Shown: piece after piece, positions 33,872 through 46,867 of the stretch
Numbering within the stretch: position 1 is the stretch's first letter
How the letters are laid out: each line of letters starts with the position of its first letter
From: Aselliscus stoliczkanus
Lineage: Eukaryota > Chordata > Mammalia > Chiroptera > Hipposideridae
Length of the DNA stretch: 64,000 nt
Reading direction: 5' to 3'
NCBI GenBank assembly: GCA_033961575.1
Contig: CM066729.1
Location: 95,793,001-95,857,000, forward strand
Notes under the pieces: generated by a model
Seen by the model: the letters and a program-made list of their open reading frames with translations, nothing else
Databases searched by the model: none
What the model was told of the DNA's origin: nothing
Program-made: the position numbers and the translations under genes

Positions 33872-35514
33872 GCCAGTCACTAGAATGTCACTTTTTTTGC
33901 TTTTCCATTGCCTGAGCTCTGTTGTGTATTGAAACAGAAGAAAATCTATCGGCAGGAAATACAAGTTAAACAAAATTAAGAGAACAGCACTTGGATTTGA
34001 GATGAGAAAATGGAAGGTATTTATTACAGAACAAAACAAAATGCAAATGTAAATGAGCGAATAGAATGATGAGTGGATGACAGATCTTCCAAGTAAAAGT
34101 TATAGTCAAGGAGAGGAAACATGAAATAGAAATATTTTGATGATATGACAAATGGATAAATAACTTCTATTTCTTGAGTTGTTGTGAGATTAAAAAAAAA
34201 ATATGTATAAAATGGTTTTCAAACTACTTTTACTATGAATTAGTAACCTTTCAATCAATATTATTTAAGTAAGAAATTATATTACTGTTAAAATTGCTAA
34301 GAGTTTCCAAATTATTTTCTACATTAAATAATGAAAAACCAACTAATCTTAATATTTTGGCTAAATATTAAATTCATATCATAAAAGGCAAAATTTTAAC
34401 AGTTTTTAAGATGAGAAATTTAATTACTGTGTGGATGTTTAGCATTTCATATGTAGCGTTACCTCTCCTTTCTTTCAGCAGCAATTCATAAAGGGAGAAA
34501 ATTCTCTGATAATAGAATGTGGAAATTTTTCAAAAGGACAAAAGTAAAGCAAGTTTTTCCTTATCTGACAGTAATATATATTTTATAATATTACTGTTAA
34601 AATTCTGCTTTTTCACATTGAAAATTATTAAACAAGCAGTTAAAATTAATAATTTGTACAGCAATTACTAAAATTACTAAAATATATTGAAATATTTATG
34701 TGAACTCAATATATGACAACGTTAGCTTTTCAAATATTTGAAAAACGATGGTGAACTTAAAAATTATTGTCAACATAATTGGCCATCACATGAAAGTAAA
34801 AAAGAAAAGAAAAAAAAAAGTTGGGGGTGTAGAAATCCTTACAGATGGAATAAATATTTATGTCTTAAAAATAAAATGATAAATGTTTGAAAATTATTAT
34901 AGAATATGTGTTGATATTCAGAAAGGACACCTTGTTAGGCATGTAAAAAGAGCAAGTCATGAGTAAATAATATTTGGTGCATAAAAATGAAAACGATTAC
35001 GTGGAATTTCACCATAAACAAAGTCTAAGAGAAAAATAGACTGAGAAATTGTTTATGACAACTGTACCAAAGATTAATATTTCTAGCTGAAAAATAACTG
35101 AAATGAAACAGGCAAATAGCCTCTATATGTAGGAGATTTAGTATCTTTCTCTGCAAAGTTCTTGCCCAAGGAGACAGACCACAATTTGGCATCCTGGTAC
35201 CTGCCTCTTTAGATGAGGCCTGTCTAACCACACTTCTCACCCAGTTCACAGAGCTTCAAATAGCTTATTTGTGCCTCATTAGTAAATAAAGAATGATGGT
35301 CAAATCAACAGACATTCCAAGAAATCCTTCTATGTAAAAGATAGATAACAAAACAATTTGAGAAAATTCAGGAGCAGTAGAGAATTGTAACACCAGTGTG
35401 GTCAATGTCTGCTAAAATCTAACAAGATATGGAATGTGTGAAAAAGAAAGTGTAAAACAGGAACTTTTTAATTTAAACAGTATAAAATTTTGGAAATTAA
35501 CAAGGCGATTTAAA
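33872..35514. other. AT-rich unique DNA
   Basis: Very AT-rich and purine-strand biased between about 34180 and 35000. No gene or repeat recognised; the reverse frames 33966-34151 and 35025-35249 have no domain. Confidence 0.5.
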
Positions 35515-35544
35515 ACACACACACACACACACACTCACGCACAC
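35515..35544. repeat. (AC)n microsatellite, short
   Basis: About 10 AC units followed by TCACGCACAC. Confidence 0.9.
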
Positions 35545-36719
35545 CTGTAGAAGGGCTAGAAGATAAAAGGTTGTGAACAATCTTCCAAAAAATAGAAATA
35601 AATTGTAAAGAAATAGAAAACAAGAGAAAATATTTAAAAACAAAATATTCAGTCAAATTTATATCCAGTTAGTAGGAGCTTCTGAAAAGCCAGAGAAATG
35701 CCGTTGGGAGATTATCAAATAAAAATACATAAAGAAATTTATTAAAATTTAAAAACATGAGTTTTCAGATTGCAAGACTCACTTAATGCTTCCCCAATTA
35801 ATTAAAAGACACAAACACATGTAAAAAAAAAGAAATAAAAAGTACACAACAGTGTACACTTGTGAAATTTCAAAAACCTAGAGATTAAAAGATCATAAAA
35901 TGAAAGAGAAAGTGATACAGGGATTTCCAACATAAATATTATCGTTAGTCATTTTTTAAATCATTTCTGATTTAAATAAATTTATAGCTATGCCAAGTCT
36001 GAAAAAATTTAAATATTTTACTGGGTTGTCTGCTCTTATTTTAATTTTGCTCCTCTCACTCCACACTTTGCTATGTATCTCAAAAACTGAACTTGTGATC
36101 TTGATTTTCTAGACTCTAACCAGCAGATATCCTGGTTAGAATCTGCCACTATTACCCAACTTTTGGAAAGAGGAAGGAACTGGCAGATGCCAGGCCAGAG
36201 GGCAGGACGTTTGCTGGGGTTCTGTGTGAACTGCCTCCAATCCTGCAGGCAGCTGCCCCTCAGCTCTGAAAGCCACCAACAGTTTTTATTGTGAACTCTG
36301 CTCTCCCAGCTTCTTTGTATTAGAAATATAAATTGCTTTCACTTTTCCTGATGGAGCCCTATTTAATACCCTTCCTGTGCACACAGTTATAGAAAGATTA
36401 AAGGAAGATGAAAGAAAGAAAGGAAAGGGGGCATGTGGGAGAGGGGAGAGATTAAGTGGAAAAAAAAGCAAGTTATTAGGCATTGTGGAATTTGTGATAA
36501 AATAAACATGTAAACCTCAAAATCTCTATATGTGTATATAAAGAACATAGGGAAATATGTGGCAGGCTACACACTCGATGGTGATTACTCCAGAGTAATC
36601 TGAAATGGGGTAAAGATGATAAAGGCAATAATTTTTTCTTTATGCATATTTGCACTGCATTGTTTATTGGAAAGTTCATGAGTCACTCTTTTAATTGTGT
36701 AATGCAAAATGCAAATGTG
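35545..36719. other. AT-rich unique DNA
   Basis: No gene. A mixed-composition patch at about 36165-36300 (GGCCAGAGGGCAGGACG, TCCTGCAGGCAGCTGCCCC) stands out from the AT-rich flanks but is unidentified. Confidence 0.45.
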
Positions 36720-37510
36720 ATTTTAAAAACATGTTCCCTTACAGTCCCCGAAAGGATGACATAACCGTTGTTCCTTCATGTGTCTTTTTCATCTTCAGTT
36801 CACTCCGGAGTTTCCTTTGATTTCAGAATTAAGTAGAGCATGCAGTTAATTAGCACAAGCCCTGTTTCTGATGACCTTTCCGTAAGAGAATGATAAGCTC
36901 TGAGTTAAAATAATATGTAGGCATATACGTTTGGGAGGACGTTGGTGGTGGTAGCAATGAGAATTACATTGAAGTTATTCAATATACTCGCACATAATTA
37001 AGCTTTCTAAGGCAAAAACTCTGGAGGCTTTAAACAGCGGTGATATGAGTTTCAAAATAATATCAACAAAACACTAGAGGGTTTTCTTTGCTCTGCACCT
37101 GCAATGTCACATGGAGGCAGAAACACAAACAAGAACAGAATGCAGTCTTGTTTCTGTGTTTTGACAAATGTTGCAGTAATGCACTTCACTGCCATGTAGA
37201 TCAGCATGTAAGGGCTTTGGAGTATGTGAAATGTTATACACAAATAAGAAATGTCCATTGTTCTGATAAGGTTTAATCAAATTATTTCCTCAAAGGTGTA
37301 TTTTTTATTATTATGAATGAACATGTTGACATAAGGTGTGATAGATGCAGGAAAAGTTGTGTCTGCTCATGCCGGCAGCACATTATGTTCACATCATGTT
37401 TGTGAATTTCATTTATAGATAAGCTCTGTGAGTAATTGTAACATGAAGGGGTAATCTACTGGTGATGTATGGAAATAGAAAAACTTAAATTAAACACATC
37501 ATTCAACTGA
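36720..37510. other. Repeat-poor unique segment, candidate conserved non-coding DNA
   Basis: About 800 bp with balanced composition, no recognisable interspersed repeat, no simple repeat and no convincing frame. In a desert this dense in repeats, such an interval is where a conserved non-coding element would most likely lie. The call is based only on the absence of repeats; conservation was not tested. Confidence 0.3.
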
Positions 37511-38336
37511 AAATTTAGACTGTACTGTGGAAGGTGTGGCTTCCAAATGAACAAAGAATATCGTCTTGAAAACATTTTGCACTCGTCATTGTATGAAATT
37601 CCATCTCTAATAAATGGTCAATGTTTGTACTGATCATTGATGAACATATCATTGAAAACATATTTTTTAAATTTTGATAGAAAAAATTTCACTATCCCAC
37701 TAAGCAGATGGTTTATGCTTCTAATTTGCATTATACATTTGTTTATTGTGTTTTGGTGGCATTTGGCTAAGAAAAAACAATTGCAGTATATTTTGGTGCT
37801 CTTCCTTATCACATGGTATAGATGAAAAAAAATCATGGTAAATTTAGTCAAATGTAAACATTATTGTAACAGAGTTTTAAAATGTTAACATTAAGTAAGT
37901 AGAGAGTTTTTGGGGAAAAAAAAAAACTTTATAGCTATAGGTCATTTGGTTCAGTGATTCCCAATCCTAGTCTATCACGATGCACTTTTAGAAAATTCCG
38001 TGCTCTCACTGTAGTCTACTTAATCTGATTCTCTGCATTTGAAAGTCAAGACAGAGGAAGTTTAGATCTCTGTTTGATAGAATCTCAATCACTGTGTTTT
38101 CCTATTACAAAGACTACTCAGATTTTGAGGGGATATAATTTGAAGGGAAAAAAAATATATCATTTAGATCACAAGATACTGGCCTGGAGAGAGACACAAT
38201 TTGTTTATTTTAGTAACCATGGGAATTTCTTACCCTTAAGAGAAAGGAAGTCCTCATAGCATCTGAACTCTATCTACCTAATGTTGTCAATATTACTTTG
38301 ATGTAAGAGTACAGGTGAAAATCAATGAAAAAGTGA
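37511..38336. other. AT-rich unique DNA with a possible MER5 scrap
   Basis: GGTTCAGTGATTCCCAATCC at about 37949 and CTACTTAATCTGATTCTCTGCATTTGAAAG at about 38017 may be the two ends of a MER5-like element. No gene. Confidence 0.4.
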
Positions 38337-38490
38337 GGTTTTGTTTTGTTTCGTTTTTAGCTGATCAATACTGCCATCTGTTGGCAGCTCAGCGGCAGCT
38401 CAGCTTGGGCTGGGCATCGAACTGATAAAACAGCTCACACTCTTAAGCGAGCTCTTAACCAACTGAGCCACTACACTAGGCTGGCCCTCA
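38337..38490 (-). mobile_element. tRNA-SINE type B, antisense
   Basis: T-rich tail, AGCTGATCAATACTGCCATC, TGTTGGCAGCTCAGCGGCAG, GCGAGCTCTTAACCAACTGA and a diverged head at the right (CACTACACTAGGCTGGCCC). Direct repeats AAAAAGTGA at 38328-38336 and 38491-38499. Confidence 0.9.
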
Positions 38491-38845
38491 AAAAAGTGAA
38501 TTTTAATCTCTGAGTTTCTTTAGAATTTTTACTTACTATTGTAGGAAGCTTTTAATATTTTGACCTATTTTATCCATTTTTTAACCTGTACAATCCCTTG
38601 TTGCCTAGTGCAATTGCTATTAAGGGGAAGTTTAAAAAAACAGATCACACGGAGACCAAATATTATGTAGACCTTAACGTCAACAGTGGTAGAATTATCT
38701 GCTAATTTTATTACAAATTACTTAATTAGCTAAAAGAGATAGGGGGTATGTGGAATTTTGTCAGAGATGTATAAAGCAATCTCCAAACAAGTGAAGAAAA
38801 TTCATGCAGCTTGATTAGACATTGAGATGAGCTTGAGCTTGGGTG
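38491..38845. other. AT-rich unique DNA
   Basis: Nothing recognised. Confidence 0.5.
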
Positions 38846-39360
38846 CTGATGTTAACCTCTACTTCTCTGGTATCTCATAATTGAAATGGAGTTTTAGTAA
38901 TATATAACTCATATGGTTTTGTGAGGAGTGGCAGGCATGGAATTGCAGTGCCCAGATCTCTCCCTCATTAAAGCTGGCTGCAAGGAAGAGCAGAGTTGAC
39001 CCCATCCCCAGAAAGCACCCACTGGGTCCATCTTCTGCTAGGACACTTCCAGTCAATGACTGACCATGGCAGGGCTTCTATTCCACCCATTTATGCCGAA
39101 TTCAGGGCTTCACTCACTGGTAGCTTTGACTCAGGGACTACCGACAACCTTGTAGGATCTAGACCTGTGCTGAAGTCTGAGACCCTTCCTCCCAGTCATC
39201 TTTCCTGTTCACAGATACCTGCTTTGGAGTCTAAAGGCTCTTCTTATATACTCCTGCTTCCTCACCTTTATCCTACATAGGCATTTTCCCTAATAAATGT
39301 CCTTTACACCTCATCCTATCATGGTGCTTGCTTCTTGAAGGATCCCCAATTAAAACTTGG
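38846..39360 (+). mobile_element. Probable old LTR or retroelement 3' end (unnamed)
   Basis: The segment is GC-richer than its flanks and ends with a CTTATATACTCCTGC box-like part, an AATAAA signal at about 39292 and CATGGTGCTTGCTTC...GATCCCCAATTAAAAC. This layout is typical of an LTR or old retroelement end. The overlapping frames (38859-39056 minus, 38996-39280 plus) show no domain. Confidence 0.4.
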
Positions 39361-39404
39361 GAATAAGTAATTTCATATTAGTAAAAACATTTAGAATATC
39401 ACCT

Positions 39405-39720
39405 GTATATAAAAGCAGGGTGAAGGGAGTCAACAGGTATAAACTTTCACTTATAAAATAAACAAGTACTGGGGATGTAATGTACAGCATGGTGATTGAA
39501 GTAAATAATACTGTATTGCATATTTGAAAGCCGCTACGAGAATTAATGTTAAAAGTTCTCATCATAAGAAAAATAATTTTATCTAACTGTAGGGTGATGA
39601 ACAGTAACTAGTGGTGATCATTTCACATGTACACAAATACCAAATCATTAGGTTGTATACCTGAAACTAATATAATGTTATATCTCAATTATACCACATT
39701 TAAAATAATAAATCAAAGTC
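39405..39720 (+). mobile_element. L1 3' UTR fragment, sense
   Basis: GTAATGTACAGCATGGTGATTG, AATACTGTATTGCATATTTG, AAGTTCTCATCATAAGAAAA, TGGTGATCATTTCACATG and CCTGAAACTAATATAATG are conserved phrases of old mammalian L1 3' UTRs. Confidence 0.88.
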
Positions 39721-40622
39721 TTGAATGATATCACAAATAATTTTATTAGATATGTATACAAGAGACCAATTCAATGGAGATATTAGAACTATTATTCTTA
39801 AACATGACAAAAAATATACTACCAGTATTCTTTTGGCAATTAAGTTTCCAAGCTCTTGGCCTAAAAAGTAAGTGGTGAATTTACTTACTGAAACTATGTC
39901 ATAGTTACTTTAATTTTCTATAAAAGCCTTTGCTTATTTAAGAAAAGCAATCTGTAGAGTAAATGCAACATTATAATCCCATAGCTTTCCATGTACTGCA
40001 TTTAGAGGCTCTGATGTTTTTTAGCCTGGTAGAGGATCAATTAAAAATTTAGCAGCATGGGCTTTACTCATTTAGGCTTTGTGTTTCATGTGCAACAATG
40101 AATAAGACAAAACACTGTTTTCTTTGAAGAATTTTCTTTCATTTTGGGTGGGGGGAGAAAAGGAGAGATGCATAGTATTAAACAGTTATGTACACAGAAG
40201 GATAAGTGATAATACAGATGAAAACAAAACTGCTTGTAGCCAAAGTAGCTCAACATGGAATTATTAAATATCATTTGTCCACAAAATATTATTAAAAATT
40301 ATAAAATATCTCCTTGAAATGATTTTCAACAATTTACATAATTTTTATTAATTCATCAATACTTGTTCTACAAACTCTATAAACGATTTATTGACTTTTC
40401 TTTTGTAAAACTTGCATATAAAATGAAAACAGTTTCAAATTCATCACAGAGATTTTCCTATTGCTCATTTAGGATTTGATTAGTGAGTGGATAGCAAGAC
40501 ACTTAATTTGAAGGCAAAAGTAAGGTAGAAAAGGTGGGTTTGAACACTGGCATTGTCATTTATTAAATTCTCTGATCCCATGACTTTCCAAGCCTATGCT
40601 TCTTTATCTATTAAATGATACT
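39721..40622. other. AT-rich unique DNA, possible MIR near the end
   Basis: About 40465-40620 (GGGTTTGAACACTGGCATTG, GACTTTCCAAGCC, TCTTTATCTATTAAATGATA) looks like a sense MIR remnant. No gene. Confidence 0.4.
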
Positions 40623-40674
<52 letters not shown>

Positions 40675-40675
40675 A
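40623..40675. repeat. (GATA)n microsatellite
   Basis: About 12 uninterrupted GATA units. Confidence 0.96.
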
Positions 40676-41780
40676 GATATTTTTATAATGATGGATATTT
40701 AAGTTCTTTTTATATTACCTGGAAATGATGTTGGTGTAAGTTTTCCTCTATGTGCATTGCTTTCCATTTTTCATCCGCTGCTCTATTCCACCTAGTATGA
40801 AATCATTGGTTAATCCATCTAAAGCTGCTTGTAGCCTAAAACTCACGTGGCTTAGAGTAATTAATCTTATGTTGGGTTTTAGCCTCATTATTCAAACTGA
40901 AGGGGCATTCAGCAGGGTGGAAAACAGGGAATTGTGCTTAATAGCAAGAAAATGAAGGATCTGGGCCAATTTCTTGTTTCACAGGTCTTTACACTCTCAT
41001 TGGTCTTTGACGGTCTCCTCATTGCTCTCGAAGCCCTTATGTGCCCTCAGGTAGTAGGGAACCTGATCCAGATGTCTCTTTGAGGTGACTGTGGCTGCCA
41101 TTTCTAGCAGAGAGTTACTGAGAGCTAGAGCTTAAGGAAGCAAATCAAAATAGTTTGTTTCTACTCATCATAGCTATACACAGTGACTTTATTCATCTTC
41201 CAGAAAGAGCTAATTCATACAGAAAATCCTGCAGAAGTAGGGGAAAAGGAAAAACAAATACTTGTAGGAGAAAAGAAGGAAGGTAAATCAAAGTTGAGAA
41301 AGAAAATAATGAGAACACTTGCTTTTGCTTGTTTCCAAGTTAAGAACCTGTGGAGTTCACACCAGCATGAACTGTCATCCTCCCTCTTAAGAATGCAGAT
41401 TCCCAGGTTTCCACAATACATTCCTTTACTTTTGAACTCATACTGTTAAGAACAATTTCACACACACAAAAAATCCATGACTGGGTTTGTTCAAAACTCT
41501 GCATCTTCTGATTTTCATAAAGGAATGTGGAATTTTAGTGTATAAATTTCAAGGAGTCATGATAGAATATTGATGTTTATATCTGATGCTAATTAATATT
41601 CACAATGAATGTAGGATAAAAACTATAACTCATGTATTATACATTAAAAAAAATGTTGGGGATGAACACGGTTATAGTTTGCCCACATTCATGCAGTTCA
41701 TATCAGACCTTGAATTTAAATTCGAATGCCTTCTTATTTTGTTACTTCTCAAACATTTTTAATAATATATCCGAATTACT
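40676..41780. other. Unique DNA
   Basis: Frames 40752-40955 and 41183-41449 (and its reverse shadow 41215-41421) have no domain. A mixed-composition stretch lies at about 40960-41120. Nothing named. Confidence 0.45.
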
Positions 41781-41838
41781 AATTTATCCTAATTTATCCT
41801 AATTATCCTAATTATTTATCCTAATTATCCTAATATAA
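41781..41838. repeat. Irregular minisatellite of CCTAATTTAT/CCTAATTA units
   Basis: Repeated TCCTAATT followed by either TA or TATT in about six imperfect copies. Confidence 0.85.
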
Positions 41839-42511
41839 GAGAGAAAATGTCTCTTTTAGGGCTCTACAAGATTTCTGAAGGTAAAAACATTTTCTCTCAC
41901 CTTCTCCCTTGTTAAACTTCTATTTTAAAATAGAGGAGCAAACACATACTGCTTTTGTAATCTCCCTATCACCAAAATTACTAGCATATGTGCATTTGTT
42001 TTCATACTCCTTGACTTCCCACCTACATTAATAATGGATATCACTATTTCTATTAAATGCCAATCCTTTACTTTCTCATGAATTTCACTCCTAATATTGC
42101 CTTCTCTATTAGGTGTCGTCAAATTTCTTGCCTTCATTTGGAACTTACATCCCAGTTCACACAATGCTTTGCCATCTCCTGTCTTAAACAAACGAACAAA
42201 ATAAAACAAATGAACAAATAACCCAAAAGGTAAACAAACAAGAACATCTCAGAATGGTTTATTTCTCTCTTGTATAGTTTCTATGTTCCTTTAAGAACAA
42301 ACTTCTTAAAATATATATATATACATAGATATAGATTTTTTTCAGTATTTCATCTTCTTCATTTAAATATTTCCCATCTACTACATGTGGGCTCTATTCC
42401 CCAAAACTTCAAAGAGACTGCCCTTGACAAGTCACCAATGAATTTTAGAGACTAATTAAATTATCTCCTTTCTGCTCTTGATATCTCTGCAACACAGTTG
42501 ACCTACTATTC
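41839..42511. other. AT-rich unique DNA
   Basis: A 94-codon reverse frame (41925-42209) has no recognised domain. No other feature. Confidence 0.45.
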
Positions 42512-42625
42512 CTTTTTTTTTTTTTTTTTTTGAGGGCAGTGTCACTGGCCCTCCTATGTGGGACCCAAACCGGGGCTGCTGGTTTCCCAAGCCGGCGCTT
42601 AACCACTGCACCACTTGGCCGGCCC
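42512..42625 (-). mobile_element. tRNA-SINE type A, antisense
   Basis: Poly-T, GAGGGCAGTGTCACTGGCCC, GACCCAAACCGGGGCTGC and head complement CACCACTTGGCCGGCCC. Direct repeats GACCTACTATTC and GACGTACTATTC at 42500-42511 and 42628-42639. Confidence 0.94.
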
Positions 42626-43925
42626 AAGACGTACTATTCTTTATACACTTTTCTCCTATTTCCTTCCATGATGCCATATTTTGTGCTTTTCTGATTACTT
42701 CATAACCATTTCCTTCTTAGGCTCTTTTGCTAGCTTCTTCTTTTCTGTAGGTTAAAATAGTCCAGGTCTCTCTCAGGGGTTTTCTTTACCTTTCTACTGG
42801 ATTGATGACTTATATAAAGACCCATGGCTTTATATGTTACTGTTCTGCCAATGACTCACTACACTCATATATGCAATTGCTACTTGTCACCTACATATGA
42901 ATATTTAATAAGCATTTCAAATATATTTTGCAATAATCACTCCTTTATAGCCTATTCCAGTTTTATTAAAGTCATCACCATCCATCCAATAGTTTAAGCC
43001 AGAACGCTAGGAGTTCTTTTATTCTTCTCTTACCCGCATTCTCTAACTTCCAATCTACCAGTCAGTCCTGTTGATTTAAACTGCTAATTATCCCAAATTG
43101 TTCTACTTTTTATCTTCATAATTATCATATGCCTGTCAGGATTTTGAAAAAGAAGAGAAATCCATTTAAACATGTTAAAATTGAGAAAATAAAGGAACAG
43201 TTTCCAAGGGTTAAATAGAATTGCAGGAGACTCTGAGGGATATTGGCACATCAAGAACTAGAAAGAGAAGTATGTTGTTGTCATTCCCAGACTTGAATTA
43301 TCAAGAGGAAGAAATATTCTGAAACCCATTGAGAGCTGGACTCTTGAAAGAGGGGCTCCCAGGTAAAAGCTGCAATTCCCCCCTCTCACACCTATGTGAT
43401 AAAGCAGGGAGGGATCAGAGGAAAGACAGAACTTTTCTCTTTGTGTTTTCATTTACCATGTTGTCTTTTGAATCAAACACGACTGGAAGAGAACAAGCAG
43501 TGAAGACTGTATGATGCAATCTGAATGGGTTAGTTTTCTAGGCAACAGAGTAGGGCAGATGAGGGTGGGAAATGGACCTGTGGGCCAATGATGAATAGAA
43601 GGACACCACTATAGTCCAAGTCAGCCATCTCTAATCTGGGGGAATTGATTGGGGGAAGCAATCACTTCCCCCATTGGTCTCACTACTTTATTTATGTAGT
43701 TAGTGATAGTGCTGTGTAATGCATCCTCCTAATGGCAGTCCAAGGGATCTTTGTAAAACTCTAATAGGATTAATGTCATGCCCCTGCTTAATATTCTTAG
43801 AGTATTATGCAAAATATTTACACTGGCTTGCCAAAACCTACAGTACCTGGTCCCTACTTTTCTATCCTATGATAGATTGGATTATGGTTCTCATCTTTTT
43901 ACACCCTCACATAGTAGCATTATTT
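42626..43925. other. Unique DNA and unnamed old repeats
   Basis: About 43735-43925 (TCTTTGTAAAACTCTAATAG, TGTCATGCCCCTGCTTAATATTCTTAG, CACTGGCTTGCC) resembles an ancient placental repeat that I cannot name with confidence. No gene. Confidence 0.4.
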
Positions 43926-44260
43926 TCAAGGGTCTTTTCCTTGTGACTCACTCAATTGAAATTTGACCATTTGTCTTCCTTTGAGCTGTGGAAAGTGAGT
44001 GAATATACACCAACTACAACCAAACATAGACAAACCACGTGCTTGTATGGAAATGTTTGGCTTTTTAGAGTTTTGACTTCCATCATAAGAAAAACATGTC
44101 CTGAAAAGGTACAAGAACAAAAAATTGAAGCCCGATTGAACCTTACCTGCATCCTGGAGTCAAGTATAGCCAAGCCCAGGAGATAACATCTTGGACTGTC
44201 AACTATCTGCCAATCAAATGTTTTGTTTGTTTTTTTTCCCATGAAGAGAGAAAAGAAAAA
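43926..44260 (+). mobile_element. Possible MLT1-type MaLR LTR fragment
   Basis: CTTCCTTTGAGCTGTGGAAAGTGAG, CATAAGAAAAACATGTCCTG and AAGTATAGCCAAGCCCAGGAG are in MLT1 order. Edges and subfamily are uncertain. Confidence 0.4.
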
Positions 44261-44537
44261 TTAATTGTACATTACTGAGATATTGAGTTGTTTGATACTA
44301 GATATTCTTGCAGCAAAAACATTTTATTAAACAAATCTTGGCTACCCTCCCATGAATTCATATGTGCTAATAAAAATTGCTTGCTTTCTGTACCTCTGAC
44401 ATACTAAGATCTGATGTATTACCTCGTAATGCTCTTTCTTTTGATCGTTGATGGCCACTTCTTTCTTGTTATCAAAGAAGATGCTCACATAAAAGACTTG
44501 TAAACAAATCTTCCATAGCAGCTTTTTTTGTAAGAAC

Positions 44538-44623
44538 CAAATGCTGATAAGCCCCAAGTGTTCATGAATAAAAAATGGATAAGAAAACTCTTTTATACCC
44601 ATACAATGAAATGCTACTTAGTG

Positions 44624-44661
<38 letters not shown>

Positions 44662-45005
44662 TGATATATGCAACAACATGGTTAAACCTCAAAATAATGA
44701 TGATGAGTGAAAAACACACTTGAAAAAATGACTACATATTTTATGATTCTATTTATATAAAGTTCTAGAAATGCAAACTCATCTATTGCTACAGAAACAG
44801 ATTAGGTATTGTCAGAGAGTGGTGTGGAGCAGGTGAGATGACTAAAGGGGGCACAAAGAAACTTTCCAGGTTGATTGAAATGATCATTTTCTTGGCTGTG
44901 GTGAGTTTCATGGGTATATACATGTGTCTTAATACTTCAAATTGTATACATTAAATATGTGCAGTTTATTTTTTTACAACAATTACATCTCAATAAAACT
45001 ATAAA
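44538..45005 (+). mobile_element. L1 3' end (L1M-like), sense
   Basis: AAAAATGGATAAGAAAACTC, CAATGAAATGCTACTTAGTG, then TATATGCAACAACATGGTTAAACC, TATTTTATGATTCTATTTATATAAAG, CATTTTCTTGGCTGTGGTG and ACATCTCAATAAAACT match the end of ORF2 and the 3' UTR of old L1s. An A-run at 44630-44657 interrupts it. Confidence 0.85.
44630..44657. repeat. Poly-A tract inside the L1 fragment
   Basis: About 28 uninterrupted A residues. Confidence 0.95.
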
Positions 45006-45559
45006 CACAAATGTAGATTTTGTGTTTGGTCTCATGTTATACCTCTGTTCCAATATAAAAAAAAAATGTTTAAATTACATAGTTAATTATTTATTTTTTT
45101 CCTCCAACCAAATGTTTAATGTATCCCTTTTACTAAAATCATCAGTGAAGAGAAGTGTATTTTTCTTATACCTGTGTGAATATTTATTATGAACATGATT
45201 CATGTTCAAGGAAGTAAATATTCAAATGGCATAAGAATGAAAAAAGAATAAATATTGTACACTGTAACTCCTTTTCAAATCCACTGCTCATGAATAAACA
45301 ATTTTTAGAATTTCTATTTTTAATAATCAGGATGGATTATCTCATTACTTTTAAAACTATCATATTATCATATATCCCATATGTAAATTATATCATTTTA
45401 TTATTATGTAATTATATAATTGTACATAGTTATGTATTTGTATAAAATTATAATTATATAGTATATAATTCAATATTATTATATTTAATTTTATATTTAA
45501 TTTTCTTATGCCTTCTTATTCTCTCTCCACCATGAATACTAAGAAGTTTCCTCACCATG
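45006..45559. other. Extremely AT-rich unique DNA
   Basis: ATTATATA-rich stretch at about 45360-45500. Nothing recognised. Confidence 0.5.
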
Positions 45560-46015
45560 TCTGCTAACTTTGGCTGCATAACCAACCACCCCAAGGGCTT
45601 GCTCATATGTCGGTAATCAGTTGGTAGATAAACTGGGTAGGAGGGAATGGGAATGTGGGGATCGATGGGTGGGAACTTGGCTATCCCCAGGTGACTTTAA
45701 TTATGTGTCTGACATTTATCTTGCTTTTGGCTAAGGCAGCAGTGATGATTAGGCTGGCTGCAGGCTAGCTGGTCCAGCAGACTAACCAGTTCAACAGACT
45801 AACCCAGTATTGTTTACATGTTATCAGGGTTTTAGAGCAACAAGAAAGCAAGCTCCAATGAGCATGCCCTTTAAAAAAAGTCTTTGTTCTTATCCCACAG
45901 GTCAAACCCAGAGACAGTATGGGAGGATATTACCCAAAATGTGGATGCATAGAGGTAGGAACAAATCGGGGACCCTAACTACCACAATCTATTTCTGTTT
46001 ACCATCTGTCCGAAC
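45560..46015 (-). mobile_element. MLT1-type MaLR LTR, antisense
   Basis: GGCTGCATAACCAACCACCCC, the GTTACATG-like ACATGTTATCAGGGTTTTAG, GAAAGCAAGCTCCAATG, and the CACAGGTCAAACCCAGAG end follow the reverse complement of MLT1. Its TTGTTTACATGTTATCAGGG...AGCTCCAA block resembles TTGTAAACATGCCATCAGGT...AGCTCCAA at 49120-49175, so the two LTRs belong to related copies. Confidence 0.6.
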
Positions 46016-46867
46016 TATTCAATCTCTGGAAAAGATTATTCGTTCAGCAGGAGGAGAGTGGTTATTTCCTAGTCTCTAGCTGAACTCCTTCAGTTGTTCT
46101 TTAGCTCTTGAGCTGAGATCATGCTTTTCTTGGAGTCGCCCACACCATTGATGAAGGGTAAAGGGCTTAACCATTTCTGCACAATAATGGACTTTAGTGG
46201 GTAATCTTTACTCAGGAGCTCACTGGACTGTTAGAGCCTTTGTCAGATCTACATAGCAGCCTGATAGCTATCTTTTCCCAATTTGGGTTCCTTCTTTTTC
46301 CTGTTACAGATTTTCTTCTCGATAAATGTTTTGCACACTTAACTCCATTTTACATCTGCCTCTCATAGGATCAACAGATAGGGTATCCCTCCAACACTCA
46401 GAATACTCTCATATCTTCGCAAAACCCCCAAAAGACTTACCCAATCACAGAATCAGGATCAAAGTCTAGGATCTCTTCTTTATAACACGTCTGATGGTGG
46501 CTCCATGGACATAAGGTTTTTTGTGTTTAATTCAGACATATGAAGTAAAAAATATACTTAAATACATAACAAGCAACTGTGAAAAACAACCCTCAACGGG
46601 ATAATGCTGCAGGCACATAGCAATCACTGCTTCTTAATAATTCACAAATCCCTCAGCACAAATGTAGTCAGGTGTTCCTACTCTAAGAACCAGAAAGGCT
46701 TTGTGTTTTTGTTTTTTTTTTTATTGTAATTTTGGGAAGGATCCTGGTTCTACTCTTTGGGAGTGGCTTTCCAGTTTTATTTCCCTTACTTACTTTTGGA
46801 AACGTCCAGTGTGCTGGGCAAGTCTTGGCTCCACTCTCTGAGATGTTCTCTCTCTTTTTCTCTTTTT
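46016..46867. other. Unique DNA between LTR and L1
   Basis: T-run at about 46708-46720. No gene or named repeat was recognised. Confidence 0.4.

Noticed and set aside
41781..41838. CRISPR-like array
   Set aside because: Short contiguous AT-rich units with no spacers, in a mammalian genome.
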